Shown: positions 42,633 through 53,276, numbered from the stretch's first letter. The stretch is DNA of 64,000 nucleotides from JALQUL01 sp964556425 (GCA_964556425.1 CAZKWC010000009.1:10356-74355); one strand, 5' to 3'. Translations and numbers: made by a program. The notes: generated by a model not told the origin, from the letters alone.

Positions 42633-43979
42633 TTAAATTTTCTTGACTAAAACTTTACTACGTCTGTCCCAGTTGTATTTGCGTTTTCTGGCTTCTGGCA
42701 ACCAATCAGGCTCGACTTGTACAAAACCGCGTTTAATAAACCAATGCATGGTACGGGTAGTTAAAACAAAAATACTGTCTAAGCCAGCTGTTTTAGCACG
42801 CTGCTCTATGCGTTTTAAAATGCGTTCGCCGTCTCCTTGCCCTTGCGACAAAGGAGATACAGTAAGGGCAGCCATTTCAGCCGTTTTAGCTTCTGGGTAA
42901 GCATATAAAGCTGCACAAGCAAATATGACGCCGTCATGTTCAATAATGGTGTAATTGGCACTATCGCGCTCGATTTCGGTGCGGTCACGCTTGACCAAAG
43001 TACCATCTTTTTCGAAGGGCTCAATTAGGCCCACAATGCCGCTAACGTCATCAGCGGTGGCTTCTCTAAGGCTTTCTAGTTTTTCATCAATCACCATGGT
43101 GCCAATACCATCGTGTACATACACTTCAAGCAACAAAGAGCCATCAACTGCAAATGGCAAGATGTGACTTCTTTCGACACCACCCTTGCAGGCAGTAACA
43201 CAGTGCTGCAAATAAAAACCGGTATCGGTGGGTAGGGTGGCAGGCGGCAGTGTGGCTAATAATTTTTCAGCCTCTGCAAGCGGTAATTCTGTATCTACTG
43301 GGTTGTCTTCAGAGGCGGGCTCGGTAGGGCGTGATCGAATGCCAGCAATTTCAGTCAAAAAGATGAGTTTATCAGCTTGTAAGGCAATTGCCACAGAAGT
43401 GGCGACTTCTTCCATAGCCAAATTAAATGCCTCGCCGGTAGGAGAAAAACCAAACGGTGAAAGCAAGACCATGGCACCTTGATCTAGGGTGCGTACAATG
43501 CCTTCGGTATCGACTTTACGCACTACACCAGAGTGTTGAAAGTCTATGCCATCGACAATTCCTACTGGCCTAGCAGTTAAAAAATTGCCCGACATGACTC
43601 TGACGGTAGAGCCAGCCATTGGGGTATTAGGTAAACCTTGGCTAAATGCGGCTTCAATTTCAAAACGAATTTGGCCGGCCGCTTCTTGAGCGCTGTCTAA
43701 GGCTGGTTCATCGGTAATACGCAGCCCATGCGAATATTTGGCCTCGTAACCTTTAGTTTTTAATTGTTCGTTGACCTGAGGCCTAAAACCATGCACCAAT
43801 ACCACACGTACACCCATCGCTTGCATAAGAGCTAAGTCATGGGCTAGGTTTTGTAGTTTGCCAGCTGCAATTGCTTCGCCTGCAACACCCACCACAAAGG
43901 TTTTGCCTCTATGCCTATGAATATGAGGTGCTACAGATCGAAACCAAGGAACAAAGGTGAAATTAAAGACGGTGGACAC
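42633..43979 (-). CDS. argA: N-acetylglutamate synthase, AAK-GNAT fusion, 448 aa
   Basis: First enzyme of arginine synthesis: acetyl-CoA plus glutamate to N-acetylglutamate. An amino-acid kinase domain (about residues 25-290, with KTFVVGVAGEAIAAGKLQNL and MVLLSPFGFSPTGEAFNL) binds arginine for feedback control. The C-terminal GNAT domain (about 300-445) has the acetyl-CoA motif SPLSQGQGDGERILKRIE. Length and order match ArgA. Confidence 0.94.
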   Translation of the reverse strand: MSTVFNFTFVPWFRSVAPHIHRHRGKTFVVGVAGEAIAAGKLQNLAHDLALMQAMGVRVVLVHGFRPQVNEQLKTKGYEAKYSHGLRITDEPALDSAQEAAGQIRFEIEAAFSQGLPNTPMAGSTVRVMSGNFLTARPVGIVDGIDFQHSGVVRKVDTEGIVRTLDQGAMVLLSPFGFSPTGEAFNLAMEEVATSVAIALQADKLIFLTEIAGIRSRPTEPASEDNPVDTELPLAEAEKLLATLPPATLPTDTGFYLQHCVTACKGGVERSHILPFAVDGSLLLEVYVHDGIGTMVIDEKLESLREATADDVSGIVGLIEPFEKDGTLVKRDRTEIERDSANYTIIEHDGVIFACAALYAYPEAKTAEMAALTVSPLSQGQGDGERILKRIEQRAKTAGLDSIFVLTTRTMHWFIKRGFVQVEPDWLPEARKRKYNWDRRSKVLVKKI

Positions 43980-44060
43980 TGCTGGTTTTGCCTATGAAAA
44001 ATTTAAATAATGGTTAACTGATTTTAACGAGTTTAAATCAATTTAAAACGAGTTAATGGA

Positions 44061-44657
44061 TTATGGAGCCTTTGGTGTTGCATGCGGGCATGCACGTGGG
44101 CCAACATCTAAGTCCTGCCATCCTTTGTGACCCATTTTTTCAAGAGTAGCAATATTAGCTTCAAAAATAAGCTCAGCATCTGGAAAAGCATCTACCGCCT
44201 TGTCCATACTGTCCTCACGAATCAGGTGCAAAGTAGGGTAAGGCGAGCGATTGGTGTAGTTGCCAATATCATCTTCTTCAGTTCCTTCAAACTGAAATTG
44301 TGGATGAAAACTAGCCACTTGCAACACTCCGTCGAGCTGACTTCTTCTTAATAATTTGTCGGTTTTATATAAAAAATCGTTAAAGGCATAAAAGTCTTGA
44401 AATGCCATAGGCAAAATAATGAGAGCGGTATCGAACTTTTGATTTTCGCCTTCTACCAACGAAATTAATTGATCTTTTAACAGCAACATAATTTCAGTGC
44501 TGTCTTCGGCCAAACTCACATGATAAGCAATTTCATTTTTAACGTGAACTGCCTTAGCAAAAGGACAAAGATTGAGGCCAATGACCGCTTTTTCTAACCA
44601 GCGAACCGTGTCATCAATATAAATTTGTAAAGGATTAATAGCTGTAGATGAGGTCAT
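44061..44657 (-). CDS. DUF1415 family protein, 198 aa
   Basis: A member of the DUF1415 family found in proteobacteria, recognisable from WLEKAVIGLNLCPFAKAVH and the segment VLQVASFHPQFQFEGTEEDDIGNYTNRSPYPTLH. Function is unknown; conserved Cys, His and Asp residues could bind a metal. It is 22 bp after glnD's end, in the same direction. Confidence 0.85.
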   Translation of the reverse strand: MTSSTAINPLQIYIDDTVRWLEKAVIGLNLCPFAKAVHVKNEIAYHVSLAEDSTEIMLLLKDQLISLVEGENQKFDTALIILPMAFQDFYAFNDFLYKTDKLLRRSQLDGVLQVASFHPQFQFEGTEEDDIGNYTNRSPYPTLHLIREDSMDKAVDAFPDAELIFEANIATLEKMGHKGWQDLDVGPRACPHATPKAP

Positions 44658-44678
44658 AATGCTTATGGATAAAAAAAG

Positions 44679-47285
44679 TTAATTGGCAGATAAAGCGGCT
44701 TTGAGTTCAGTTTCTAAATCAATTTGTGTGCGACTATTTTGTAGGCTGGCACCTTGAATTAAAAACGTGTCTTCTACCCTCTCGCCAAGGGTAGCTACTT
44801 TGGCTAATAAAACATTGAGGTTGTGCTGATTTAACACTCTGGCAATGGTGTAGAGTAAACCCACTTTATCACCAGTTGAAATATGCAACAACCAATTTTG
44901 CGCTTTTTCATCGGGTACTAATTCCACCCTTGGTGCCATAGGGAAACTTTTAACCCGCCTCGACACCCGCCCTTTGCCTGGTGTAGGTAGAGGACCTTGC
45001 AAGCTTAAAACTTTCTCTAGTTGGGTTTCTACCATGGTAATGAGTTCACGGTAGTGCTCGGGCAACATGCTAGTGACTACCTGAAAAGTATCAAGCGCAT
45101 AACCATTGTTGGTGGTGTGAATTTTGGCATCTAAAATACTAAAATTACCTTGTTCAAAATAGGCACATAAACGAACAAATAAATCTTTCACGTCAGGGGT
45201 GTACACCAAGACTTGTAAGCCCTCGCCAATTGGCGAAACCCTAGCTCTGACAATGGTTTTTCCTAGTTCTGCATCGGGGTGAAGTGGGGCGTTTTTAGGC
45301 GGGTTCACATAGCGAGCAATATGCTTGGTATGCCAGGCAATTTCATGTGCATCGTGGCGCATAAAATAACTTAAATCTAGCGTTTCCCAAAGTGGTTTGT
45401 GAGAGTCATGCGGCTCACACATTTGCGCCAACAACACTTGAGCTTCGCGTTTTTTGGCTTCTACCTCTGCATTGGCATCTGGGGCGCGACCACCTAAAGC
45501 ACGCAGGGTTAAGCGATAAGCGTCTTCTAATAATTTGCCTTTCCAAGCATTCCATACCTTGGGCGAAGTGCCTCTAATATCTGCCACAGTTAATAAATAA
45601 AGGGCAGTTAAATAGCGCTCATTTTTTACCTTTTTAGCAAGAGCCAACACCACATCAGGGTCACTTAAATCTTCTTTTTGTGCCACTTGGCTTAATAACA
45701 AATGGTGGCCCACTAAAAACTCTAACAACAAAGTATCTTCTTTATCGACCTTGTGTTTTTTGCAAAAACGGCGCACTTCAATAATGCCCAAAGTGGAGTG
45801 GTCTCCACCACGGCCTTTGGCAATATCATGAAATAATGCAGCCGTCACCAATAACCAAGGTTTATCCCAGCCACTAGCTAACTGTGAGCAAAACGGATAT
45901 TCGTGTTGATGCTCGGGAATAAAAAAACGCCGTACATTGCGCAGCACCATTAAGATGTGTTGGTCCACTGTGTAAACATGAAACAAGTCATGCTGCATTT
46001 GCCCCACAATAGCTCTAAAAACCCATAAATAGCGCCCCAGCACCGAAGTCTGATTCATGAGCCGCATTGCATGGGTAATGCCTTGAGGCGCCGCTAAAAT
46101 TTGCATAAACCTGGCTTGATTGACAGGGTCATTTCTAAATTGAGCATCCATTACACCACGGGCGTTATACAAGGCTCGCAAAGTTTTTGGCGACAAACCA
46201 CTAATGCCCACTTCCGTTTGATAAACACTAAAAGTTTCTAAAATGCGGTGTGGTTGTTGAATATATAAATCATCGGTGGCCACTTCAAGCATGCCCGATT
46301 TATCAAAAAATGCTTCGTTAATAGGGCGCAATGGGTTGGGGTTAGGATTGAGCCTTTCTTCGATATTGAGTAGCAATATTTGATTGAGCTGAGTAACGGC
46401 TTTAGCGGCCCAATAATAGCGTTTCATTAGGTTTTCGCTTAGGCGCCTATTGCCCTCGGCTTTTAAGCCCATCGATTCTGCTACTGCAGTTTGCATATCA
46501 AACACTAGACGGTCTTCACGGCGTTTAGCAGCCCTATGCAAATGACTTCGTACCCAGCATAAAAAACCATGGTTTTGTGCGGCTTGTTTGGCCTCTAGCG
46601 GGGTAATTAAACCAGCGGTAGCTAACTCGGACCAGCTATTGCCAAGGCCAGCGGCTTTTGCGACCCACAAAATAATTTGTAAGTCGCGTAGGCCGCCCGG
46701 TGACTCTTTGCAATTGGGCTCTAGGGAATAAGGGGTGTTTTCGTATTTATTATGGCGTTGATGCATTTCAGCTGTTTTGGCCGCCAAAAAAGCTAAAGGG
46801 TCTAGCGTGCTGTGATAGGACTGTTCGAAGGCTTGATACAACTGGCTATTACCAATTAATAACCTGGACTCCAGCATAGCGGTTTGCACAGTGATGTCTT
46901 GCGCGCTTTCGGCTAAACACTCATCTAGGCAACGGACTGCAGAACCAATTTCTAGGCCTTCATCCCAACATGCACCAATAAAAGATTCTAGTTTTTCTTT
47001 TAGCACTGCATCTTGATCGATATGCGTGCCAGAGGGTAATAAGACTAATACATCAATATCAGAATAAGGAAATAACTCTTGACGACCATAACCACCAGTG
47101 GCTACTAAGGCACAACTTTTAGGCATTTGATGCAGTTGCCACAAGTCTTTTAAAGCTTGGTCGGTAATGTGGGTCAGCTGCAAAATTTGTGCCATTGCAC
47201 GGCGCTGAGTATGCCCCTCGGCTTGAAATGATTGGAGTAGCTGAGTTTTAACAGTACGATAGCGAATAGTAGGAGTGGTCTGCAT
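44679..47285 (-). CDS. glnD: PII uridylyltransferase / uridylyl-removing enzyme GlnD, 868 aa
   Basis: Bifunctional nitrogen sensor that adds UMP to PII when glutamine is low and removes it when glutamine is high. The nucleotidyltransferase domain has GGYGRQELFPYSDIDVLVL, the HD domain ALFHDIAKGRGGDHS, and two C-terminal ACT domains that bind glutamine follow (about residues 690-865). The ATG at 47285 is chosen; an upstream TTG at 47303 is not supported. Length is typical. Confidence 0.95.
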   Translation of the reverse strand: MQTTPTIRYRTVKTQLLQSFQAEGHTQRRAMAQILQLTHITDQALKDLWQLHQMPKSCALVATGGYGRQELFPYSDIDVLVLLPSGTHIDQDAVLKEKLESFIGACWDEGLEIGSAVRCLDECLAESAQDITVQTAMLESRLLIGNSQLYQAFEQSYHSTLDPLAFLAAKTAEMHQRHNKYENTPYSLEPNCKESPGGLRDLQIILWVAKAAGLGNSWSELATAGLITPLEAKQAAQNHGFLCWVRSHLHRAAKRREDRLVFDMQTAVAESMGLKAEGNRRLSENLMKRYYWAAKAVTQLNQILLLNIEERLNPNPNPLRPINEAFFDKSGMLEVATDDLYIQQPHRILETFSVYQTEVGISGLSPKTLRALYNARGVMDAQFRNDPVNQARFMQILAAPQGITHAMRLMNQTSVLGRYLWVFRAIVGQMQHDLFHVYTVDQHILMVLRNVRRFFIPEHQHEYPFCSQLASGWDKPWLLVTAALFHDIAKGRGGDHSTLGIIEVRRFCKKHKVDKEDTLLLEFLVGHHLLLSQVAQKEDLSDPDVVLALAKKVKNERYLTALYLLTVADIRGTSPKVWNAWKGKLLEDAYRLTLRALGGRAPDANAEVEAKKREAQVLLAQMCEPHDSHKPLWETLDLSYFMRHDAHEIAWHTKHIARYVNPPKNAPLHPDAELGKTIVRARVSPIGEGLQVLVYTPDVKDLFVRLCAYFEQGNFSILDAKIHTTNNGYALDTFQVVTSMLPEHYRELITMVETQLEKVLSLQGPLPTPGKGRVSRRVKSFPMAPRVELVPDEKAQNWLLHISTGDKVGLLYTIARVLNQHNLNVLLAKVATLGERVEDTFLIQGASLQNSRTQIDLETELKAALSAN

Positions 47286-47391
47286 AGTTAAGCTATAAAT
47301 CAATTAAAAAAAGGCGAGTGTTAGCTTTAAAAAATGACGCCCCAAAATAGGGGCGAAAATATAAACTAAGCTGAACCCACAATTCAAGCAA

Positions 47392-48204
47392 CTAGGTGGT
47401 GGTTGAAGCGACAAAATCTGGCGGTGGTGGACTACCTGCCGATAAAGTCAAGACTTCATAACCGGTAGCCGTTACTAAAACGGTATGTTCCCACTGGGCC
47501 GATAAAGACCTATCTTTGGTCACAATAGTCCAGCCATCGGGCATATCTTTAATGTCACGTTTGCCTGCGTTAATCATGGGCTCTATGGTAAAGATCATGC
47601 CTTCTTCAAGGGTTTCTAAAGTGCCAGGGCGACCATAATGCAAAATTTGTGGTTCTTCGTGGAAACCTTGGCCAATACCGTGACCACAGAATTCACGCAC
47701 AATAGTTAAGCCTTGGGGCTCTGCAAAGCGCTGAATAGCCGCACCAATATCGCCAACAGTTGCGCCTGGTTTTACTTTTAAAATGCCTTGCCACATGGCT
47801 TCATAGGTGAGCTTGCTTAAGCGTTTGGCCTGAATAGACACCTCGCCTAAATGAAACATACGGCTAGTGTCGCCATGCCAACCATCTTTAATAACGGTAA
47901 TGTCAATGTTGAGGGTGTCACCTTTTTTGAGCTCTTTGTCATTGGGAATGCCATGGCACACCACATGATTAACAGAGGTACAAATTGATTTTGGATAAGG
48001 TGAATAACCACCTGGTGAATAGTTAAGAGGTGCAGGAATTGCCTCTTGAACCTGTGTGATGTAGTCGTGAGCGAGTTTGTCTAGGTGATTGGTGGTAACA
48101 CCCACTTGCACAAACGGCGTGAGGTAATCTAGCACTTCAGAGGCTAAACGGCCTGCAATGCGCATGCCTTCGATGTCAGAGGCGGTTTTGATAGAAATAG
48201 TCAT
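47392..48204 (-). CDS. map: Methionine aminopeptidase type I, 270 aa
   Basis: Removes the initiator methionine. The type I fold has the metal ligands visible: NIDITVIKDGWHGDTSRMF (two Asp), FCGHGIGQGFHEEP (His), TIEPMI and WEHTVLV (Glu). It ends with a short Pro-rich tail. It is about 107 bp upstream of glnD on the same strand. Confidence 0.95.
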   Translation of the reverse strand: MTISIKTASDIEGMRIAGRLASEVLDYLTPFVQVGVTTNHLDKLAHDYITQVQEAIPAPLNYSPGGYSPYPKSICTSVNHVVCHGIPNDKELKKGDTLNIDITVIKDGWHGDTSRMFHLGEVSIQAKRLSKLTYEAMWQGILKVKPGATVGDIGAAIQRFAEPQGLTIVREFCGHGIGQGFHEEPQILHYGRPGTLETLEEGMIFTIEPMINAGKRDIKDMPDGWTIVTKDRSLSAQWEHTVLVTATGYEVLTLSAGSPPPPDFVASTTT

Positions 48205-48212
48205 GCCCGATA

Positions 48213-49268
48213 TTATCCCATTATGGCTAAAAGCTGTTGTCGTGTAGGGCTAACATCACCAAACTGCTGTGTTAGCCAAGCCTCATTATAATAACTTGGC
48301 AGGTAACGTTCACCAGAATCACACAAAATAGACAAAATTGAGCCCTGTTCTTGGTTTTTTATCATTTCTTGGGCTAATTGCAACATACCCACAAAGTTGG
48401 TGCCGGTAGAGGGGCCGACTTTACGGCCCAATAAATCAGATAGCAACTGCATGGCCGCCACTGATTCGGCGTCTTTGACTTCAATCATACGGTCCACCAC
48501 GTTCGCCACAAAACTTGCCTCTAACCTAGGTCTGCCAATGCCTTCAATTTTAGAGCCAGGGGTTTGAATAGTGCGGTCTTGATGATGGTAATAATGGCTA
48601 AAGGCAGAGCCTTCTGGGTCAACTACACAAAGTTGAGATTGCAATTGTTGGTAGCGTGTGTAGCGGCCAATAGTGGCACTAGTGCCGCCCGTGCCTGCAC
48701 CCACCACCACCCAGCGTGGCACACTATGGCGTTCTTTGCTGAGCTGGCTAAACATACTTTGGGCAATATTGTTATTGCCGCGCCAGTCGGTGGCACGTTC
48801 GGCAAAGGTAAATTGGTCCATATAGTGACCACCGCTTTGTGTTGCCAAATCTTGCGCCACCTCATACACCATAGAGGCCTTCTCTACAAAATGGCAACTG
48901 CCACCGTAAAACTCAATTAAATGAATTTTTTCGGGTGATGTACTTTTAGGCATTACAGCAATAAAAGGCAGGCCAAGCAACCTTGCAAAATAAGCCTCGC
49001 TTACTGCAGTAGAGCCACTAGAGGCTTCTACTACCGTCATACCTTGTCGCAGGCTGCCGTTACACAAGGTATATAAAAAGAGAGATCGGGCTAAACGATG
49101 TTTAAGACTGCCTGTAGGGTGAGTCGATTCATCTTTTAAATACAGGTCTATGCCTTGATTGGAGTAATAAGGCAAACGCAGTTGAATAAGATGAGTGTCG
49201 GCACTGCGTTGGTAGTCGGCCTCTATGGTGGAGATGGCTTGGTTGAGCCAGAGTTTGTGAGGGAACAT
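48213..49268 (-). CDS. PLP-dependent cysteine synthase family protein (CysK/Cds1-like), 351 aa
   Basis: A fold-type II PLP enzyme. The PLP Lys is in HPTGSLKHRLARSLF, the substrate loop in VEASSGSTAVSEAYFA and the phosphate loop in VVGAGTGGTSATIGRY. It is longer at the N-terminus than CysK and resembles the proteobacterial/fungal Cds1-type group, which may act as L-cysteine desulfhydrase or synthase. The exact reaction is not decided. It is 8 bp upstream of map, in the same operon direction. Confidence 0.82.
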   Translation of the reverse strand: MFPHKLWLNQAISTIEADYQRSADTHLIQLRLPYYSNQGIDLYLKDESTHPTGSLKHRLARSLFLYTLCNGSLRQGMTVVEASSGSTAVSEAYFARLLGLPFIAVMPKSTSPEKIHLIEFYGGSCHFVEKASMVYEVAQDLATQSGGHYMDQFTFAERATDWRGNNNIAQSMFSQLSKERHSVPRWVVVGAGTGGTSATIGRYTRYQQLQSQLCVVDPEGSAFSHYYHHQDRTIQTPGSKIEGIGRPRLEASFVANVVDRMIEVKDAESVAAMQLLSDLLGRKVGPSTGTNFVGMLQLAQEMIKNQEQGSILSILCDSGERYLPSYYNEAWLTQQFGDVSPTRQQLLAIMG

Positions 49269-49432
49269 TTAGTGAATTGTGTAAATTGTAGCTAACAGTT
49301 TGAAAAATATAAAACAAGTGGTATATTAATGAAGAGTAGTGTGACTAGTATTTTCATTTTTTTAAATTCGGGTGATTTTCGTAAGCTTGCCAAACCGTAC
49401 AAGTTAGTTTTAATTGAATAAACTTGCAACTT
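49269..49432. promoter_or_regulatory. Promoter region of the type III CRISPR operon
   Basis: About 164 bp separates the divergent PLP enzyme gene and the first CRISPR-associated gene, so it should hold the promoter of the effector operon. It is A+T-rich, with no clear -35/-10 pair and no visible ribosome-binding site before the ATG at 49433. Confidence 0.4.
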
Positions 49433-50596
49433 ATGAATACCAACTATACCGAAATTTATACTTCTGCCAATCCGTTAAAACCCAGTACTTATTCAAGACG
49501 GGTAGTTTTGGCTGTCAGTGGTTTGAGTCCACAAATCCTAACCGAAACTTTATATGCTTTGGCTTCTTCATCGGAAGATACTTTTATTCCAACCGAAGTG
49601 CATTTAATTACTTCAGCAGAAGGTGCACGCCGTGCCGAATTATCTTTGTTAAGTCAAGACATGGGCTGGTTTCACCGCTTATGCCAAGATTATAGACTGC
49701 CAGAAATAAAGTTTGATAAAAGTCATATTCACGTCATGTGTGATGCCAAAGGCCATCCCATGTCTGATATTAGAACGCAACAAGACAATAAAGCCGCAGC
49801 TGACTTTATTACGGCTCATGTTAGAAGTTTAACGGCTGATTCCGATTGCGCTTTGCACGCTTCTATTGCGGGTGGACGCAAAACCATGGGTTTTTATTTG
49901 GGTTATGCCTTATCACTTTATGGTAGACCGCAAGACAGGCTAAGCCATGTGCTGGTGAGTGAACCCTTTGAGTCAAGTTATGACTTTTTTTATCCTACCC
50001 CCTATAACCGCGTTTTACAAACACGTGATGGCCAATTAGCCGATACCGCTTTAGCTGAAGTTACGTTGGCAGAAATTCCGTTTGTGAGTTTAAGGCACGG
50101 CTTGCCTAGTGAATTATTAACTGGTTCGGCCACTTTTAATGAAAGCGTTGCTGCAGCTAATTTAAAGATGGGACCTGCGCAACTCAAAATTGATATAGAC
50201 AAGCAATGCATATTGGCAGGTTCAACTGTAGTCAATATACCGCCCTCTGAATTGGCATTATTTGCGGTATTTGCAAGAAGAGCTTTTAAAGGTGAGTTAC
50301 CGATTGCTGCACCTACCAAGGGATTACCCGATCAAGCATGGGGCAAAAGATACCTTGACGAATACAAATTAATTGCAGGCTCTTTTGCCGACACAGAAGC
50401 TACCGAGCGTGCCTTAAAAAATGGTATGGATGGGGAATACTTCTCATCTTGCAAATCTAAATTAGAAAAGCGTTTAAAGACTGCATTAGGTAATGCATTT
50501 ACAGCATATAGAATCCAAGACGGTGGAACAAGACCTAGGCGTTATTCAATTGAATTACGCCCAGAGGTAATTAGTTTTTCTACTATTTCCAAATAA
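49433..50596 (+). CDS. CRISPR-associated CARF protein, NE0113 family (TIGR02584/PF09623), 387 aa
   Basis: The N-terminal CARF-like domain has the family pattern RRVVLAVSGLSPQILTETLY and the second ligand loop ASIAGGRKTMGFYLGYALS, with DIRTQQDNKAAADF between them. CARF domains bind cyclic oligoadenylate from Cas10. The C-terminal 180 residues have no nuclease motif that I recognise, so a ring-nuclease or signal-control role is as likely as an effector role. First gene of the operon; the ATG at 49433 is used, with a TTG at 49424 as an alternative. Known family; specific activity uncertain. Confidence 0.85.
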   Translation: MNTNYTEIYTSANPLKPSTYSRRVVLAVSGLSPQILTETLYALASSSEDTFIPTEVHLITSAEGARRAELSLLSQDMGWFHRLCQDYRLPEIKFDKSHIHVMCDAKGHPMSDIRTQQDNKAAADFITAHVRSLTADSDCALHASIAGGRKTMGFYLGYALSLYGRPQDRLSHVLVSEPFESSYDFFYPTPYNRVLQTRDGQLADTALAEVTLAEIPFVSLRHGLPSELLTGSATFNESVAAANLKMGPAQLKIDIDKQCILAGSTVVNIPPSELALFAVFARRAFKGELPIAAPTKGLPDQAWGKRYLDEYKLIAGSFADTEATERALKNGMDGEYFSSCKSKLEKRLKTALGNAFTAYRIQDGGTRPRRYSIELRPEVISFSTISK

Positions 50597-50612
50597 CTAA
50601 GGAAACCATTGA

Positions 50613-53276
50613 ATGATCAAACAAAATAATGAACTGTTAGCGGCCTCATGCAGAATGGCATTAGCAGCCTATTTGCATGATTTGGGCAAGTTTGCAGAGC
50701 GTGCTAAGTTAGAGGTATCCAAAGAGCAGTTAGATGCACATATTACACAGTATTGTCCATTTAGAGTCACCGAAGCCAATGGCAAGGGGTACCACAGTCA
50801 CAAACATGCTGCTTACACAGGTTTTGCATTTGATATTATTGAAAAAAATGCTCCTCACTTAATTAATGGAGACATGACTCCATTTGTGAATCGTGCACAA
50901 TTACAAAATGGGCAAAACGCCGCCATTGACTCCTTAATTAATGCGGCCGCTTCACATCACAAACCTGAAACTTTTTTACAGTGGATTATTGCAACGGCAG
51001 ATCGTGTCGCAAGTGGTTTTGAACGTCAAGAGTTTGAGGCTTACAACTTAGCCTCAGATGAAGCACCAGAAAAAGCAAAAAACAAAACGGGCAAAAATCA
51101 TTATCAAGCTAGGCAATTATCGCTTTTTGAACAAATTCGTTTAAGCAATCAATCACCAGCTGCTTCATCTGCCAATGACTTAGCCTGGCGTTATCCACTT
51201 AAAGCCTTATCCGCCCATGCTATTTTTCCGCAGGCTAAAACAGTATGTGAACCCTCTGAAAACGACGTTGCACAAAAAGAGTACCTTGAATTGTGGAATG
51301 AATTTGTAGCTGGCTTGGCTAAAATTCCTAACTCACACAGAGAAAATTGGGCATTATGGCTTGATCATTTTGATACCGCTTGGCTCACGTTTACTCAGGC
51401 CATACCAGCTGCCACAGCGTTTGGTACCAAACCCGAAGTGTCCTTGTATGATCATAGTAAAGCAACATCGGCAATTGCGACTGCCTTATGGCGTTGGCAT
51501 TTTGAAAATAATCGGTGCAGTACTGAAGACGCTGAAAAAATTGCCGCTAGAGCAGACTGGGACGATAAAAAATTATTGTTAATTCAAGGTGATTTTTTTG
51601 GCATTCAAGAATTTATTTTTAGTGATGGCAGTGAAACCAATAAAGCTGCCGCTAAGTTATTGCGTGGTAGGTCATTTCAAGTTTCCATGTTTACTGAATT
51701 GGCAGCCGTTAAGGTTTTAGACGCTTTAAGCTTGCCTTCTACCAATCAAATGATGAACGCAGCAGGTAAATTCTTAATTGTTGCACCTAATACCGATGCA
51801 GTTAAAAGCAAAATTAAAGAGTTGAGTGAAGAAATCAATCAATGGTTTTTAAAGCATAGCTTTGGTATGGCTGGCTTAGGCTTAATTGCCAAACCTTGTA
51901 GTTGTAATGATTTTTTAAAGGGGCAATTTAAAAATCTAATGCAAGGCCTATTTGCCGATTTGGAGCGAGTAAAGTTGCAAAGGTTTTCTTTGCTTGGTAA
52001 TACCAACTCTGTTTTAGAAGCAGATTATTCATTGGGTAGTTGCCAATATAACAGTCGCTTGCCAGCTGATAACAATGAAGGGTCATGTGCATTGTCGCGT
52101 GACCAAATTAAGTTGGGTCAATCAATTGTAAAAAAAGACCGTCTATTAGTTCTTAGAAATAAAGATGATTTAAATGGCAGAAATATTGAGTCACTAGAAT
52201 TAGATGTTTTTGGCCTTGCAGTTGCCTTTACTAATAGTGAAGAAATTAGCGGAAAATTTGGTCAATTGGCCAAAGATAATATCTTAATGCGCTGCTGGGA
52301 TTACAGCTTGCCCGATAATTTTACTACTGTATTGTGGAATGGTTATGCAAGGCGTTTTATAAATGCCTACGTGCCAGAATTTACCGATTTTGATCTTCAA
52401 ACTTCTGATAAATACACTGGCTTAGATGAAGATGAAATGGCACAAATTAGCATTGGGGCTGGTAAAACATTTAATCATATTGCCTGCGAAGACAGAAGCT
52501 GCCCAAGGAACCCAAATGAATGGCAAGGGCAAGTTGCTCTTATGACTTTAAAAGGTGATATTGATAATTTAGGTAATATTTTTCAAAAAGGGTTAAGCGA
52601 ACCTACTTTTGCAAAAATGGCCTCTTTATCGAGGCAAGTCAACGCATTTTTTGCTATTTGGTTACCTGCTATTTGTGCAAAAAAATATCCCAATACTTAT
52701 ACGGTATTTGCAGGTGGCGACGACTTCTTTTTAATTGGACCTTGGCTAAGCACACAAAAATTAGCCGCCGAAATGGCAACTGAATTTAAAAATTATGTGG
52801 CACAAAATTCAGAAATTCATTTTAGTGCTGGAATGGTAATGACCAAACCAGGCCAGCCAATTCATGCTTTAGCCAATGCGGCAGAAGAGGCATTAGAAAA
52901 AGCAAAAGGCAACGATGGCAAAAAAAATGCAGTCACCTTATTTGATACCAAAGTAAGCTGGATAGATTGGCCAAAAATTGAAGCTGCAGATTCTGAATTA
53001 TTAAGAGTGAAAACTACTTATGGTTTATCTACTAGTTATGTTTATAGCTTACTGCAATTAATTGATTTAAGTTGCGATGATAAAAATCCAGAACAAGCCA
53101 TGTGGCGAAGCAGGTTTGCCTACAAAACCAGACGATATGTTGTGGACAAACTCGATAAAGCAATTAGGCCTTCTGCACAAATGGATTTAGCCTCCACTTT
53201 AGGGGCAAATGGAATTGAGGTTTTAGGCAAGGCCTACAAACTTCCACTTTTTAATTATTTCTATCAGCAAAGATAA
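50613..53276 (+). CDS. cas10: Cas10/Csm1, type III-A large subunit, 887 aa
   Basis: The large subunit of the Csm complex. It has an N-terminal HD domain (H22-D23 in YLHDLGKFAER) for target-dependent ssDNA cleavage and a second Palm domain with G701-G702-D703-D704 (VFAGGDDFFLIGPW) for making cyclic oligoadenylates from ATP. Cys pairs in KPCSCNDF and CEDRSCPRNP suggest zinc binding. Both catalytic sites are intact, so both DNase and signalling activity are expected. Ribosome-binding site AAGGAA precedes the ATG; 16 bp after the CARF gene. Confidence 0.96.
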   Translation: MIKQNNELLAASCRMALAAYLHDLGKFAERAKLEVSKEQLDAHITQYCPFRVTEANGKGYHSHKHAAYTGFAFDIIEKNAPHLINGDMTPFVNRAQLQNGQNAAIDSLINAAASHHKPETFLQWIIATADRVASGFERQEFEAYNLASDEAPEKAKNKTGKNHYQARQLSLFEQIRLSNQSPAASSANDLAWRYPLKALSAHAIFPQAKTVCEPSENDVAQKEYLELWNEFVAGLAKIPNSHRENWALWLDHFDTAWLTFTQAIPAATAFGTKPEVSLYDHSKATSAIATALWRWHFENNRCSTEDAEKIAARADWDDKKLLLIQGDFFGIQEFIFSDGSETNKAAAKLLRGRSFQVSMFTELAAVKVLDALSLPSTNQMMNAAGKFLIVAPNTDAVKSKIKELSEEINQWFLKHSFGMAGLGLIAKPCSCNDFLKGQFKNLMQGLFADLERVKLQRFSLLGNTNSVLEADYSLGSCQYNSRLPADNNEGSCALSRDQIKLGQSIVKKDRLLVLRNKDDLNGRNIESLELDVFGLAVAFTNSEEISGKFGQLAKDNILMRCWDYSLPDNFTTVLWNGYARRFINAYVPEFTDFDLQTSDKYTGLDEDEMAQISIGAGKTFNHIACEDRSCPRNPNEWQGQVALMTLKGDIDNLGNIFQKGLSEPTFAKMASLSRQVNAFFAIWLPAICAKKYPNTYTVFAGGDDFFLIGPWLSTQKLAAEMATEFKNYVAQNSEIHFSAGMVMTKPGQPIHALANAAEEALEKAKGNDGKKNAVTLFDTKVSWIDWPKIEAADSELLRVKTTYGLSTSYVYSLLQLIDLSCDDKNPEQAMWRSRFAYKTRRYVVDKLDKAIRPSAQMDLASTLGANGIEVLGKAYKLPLFNYFYQQR

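Noticed and set aside
49414..49695. Open frame overlapping the start of the NE0113-family gene
   Set aside because: It is a different frame of the same coding DNA and lacks protein-family features.
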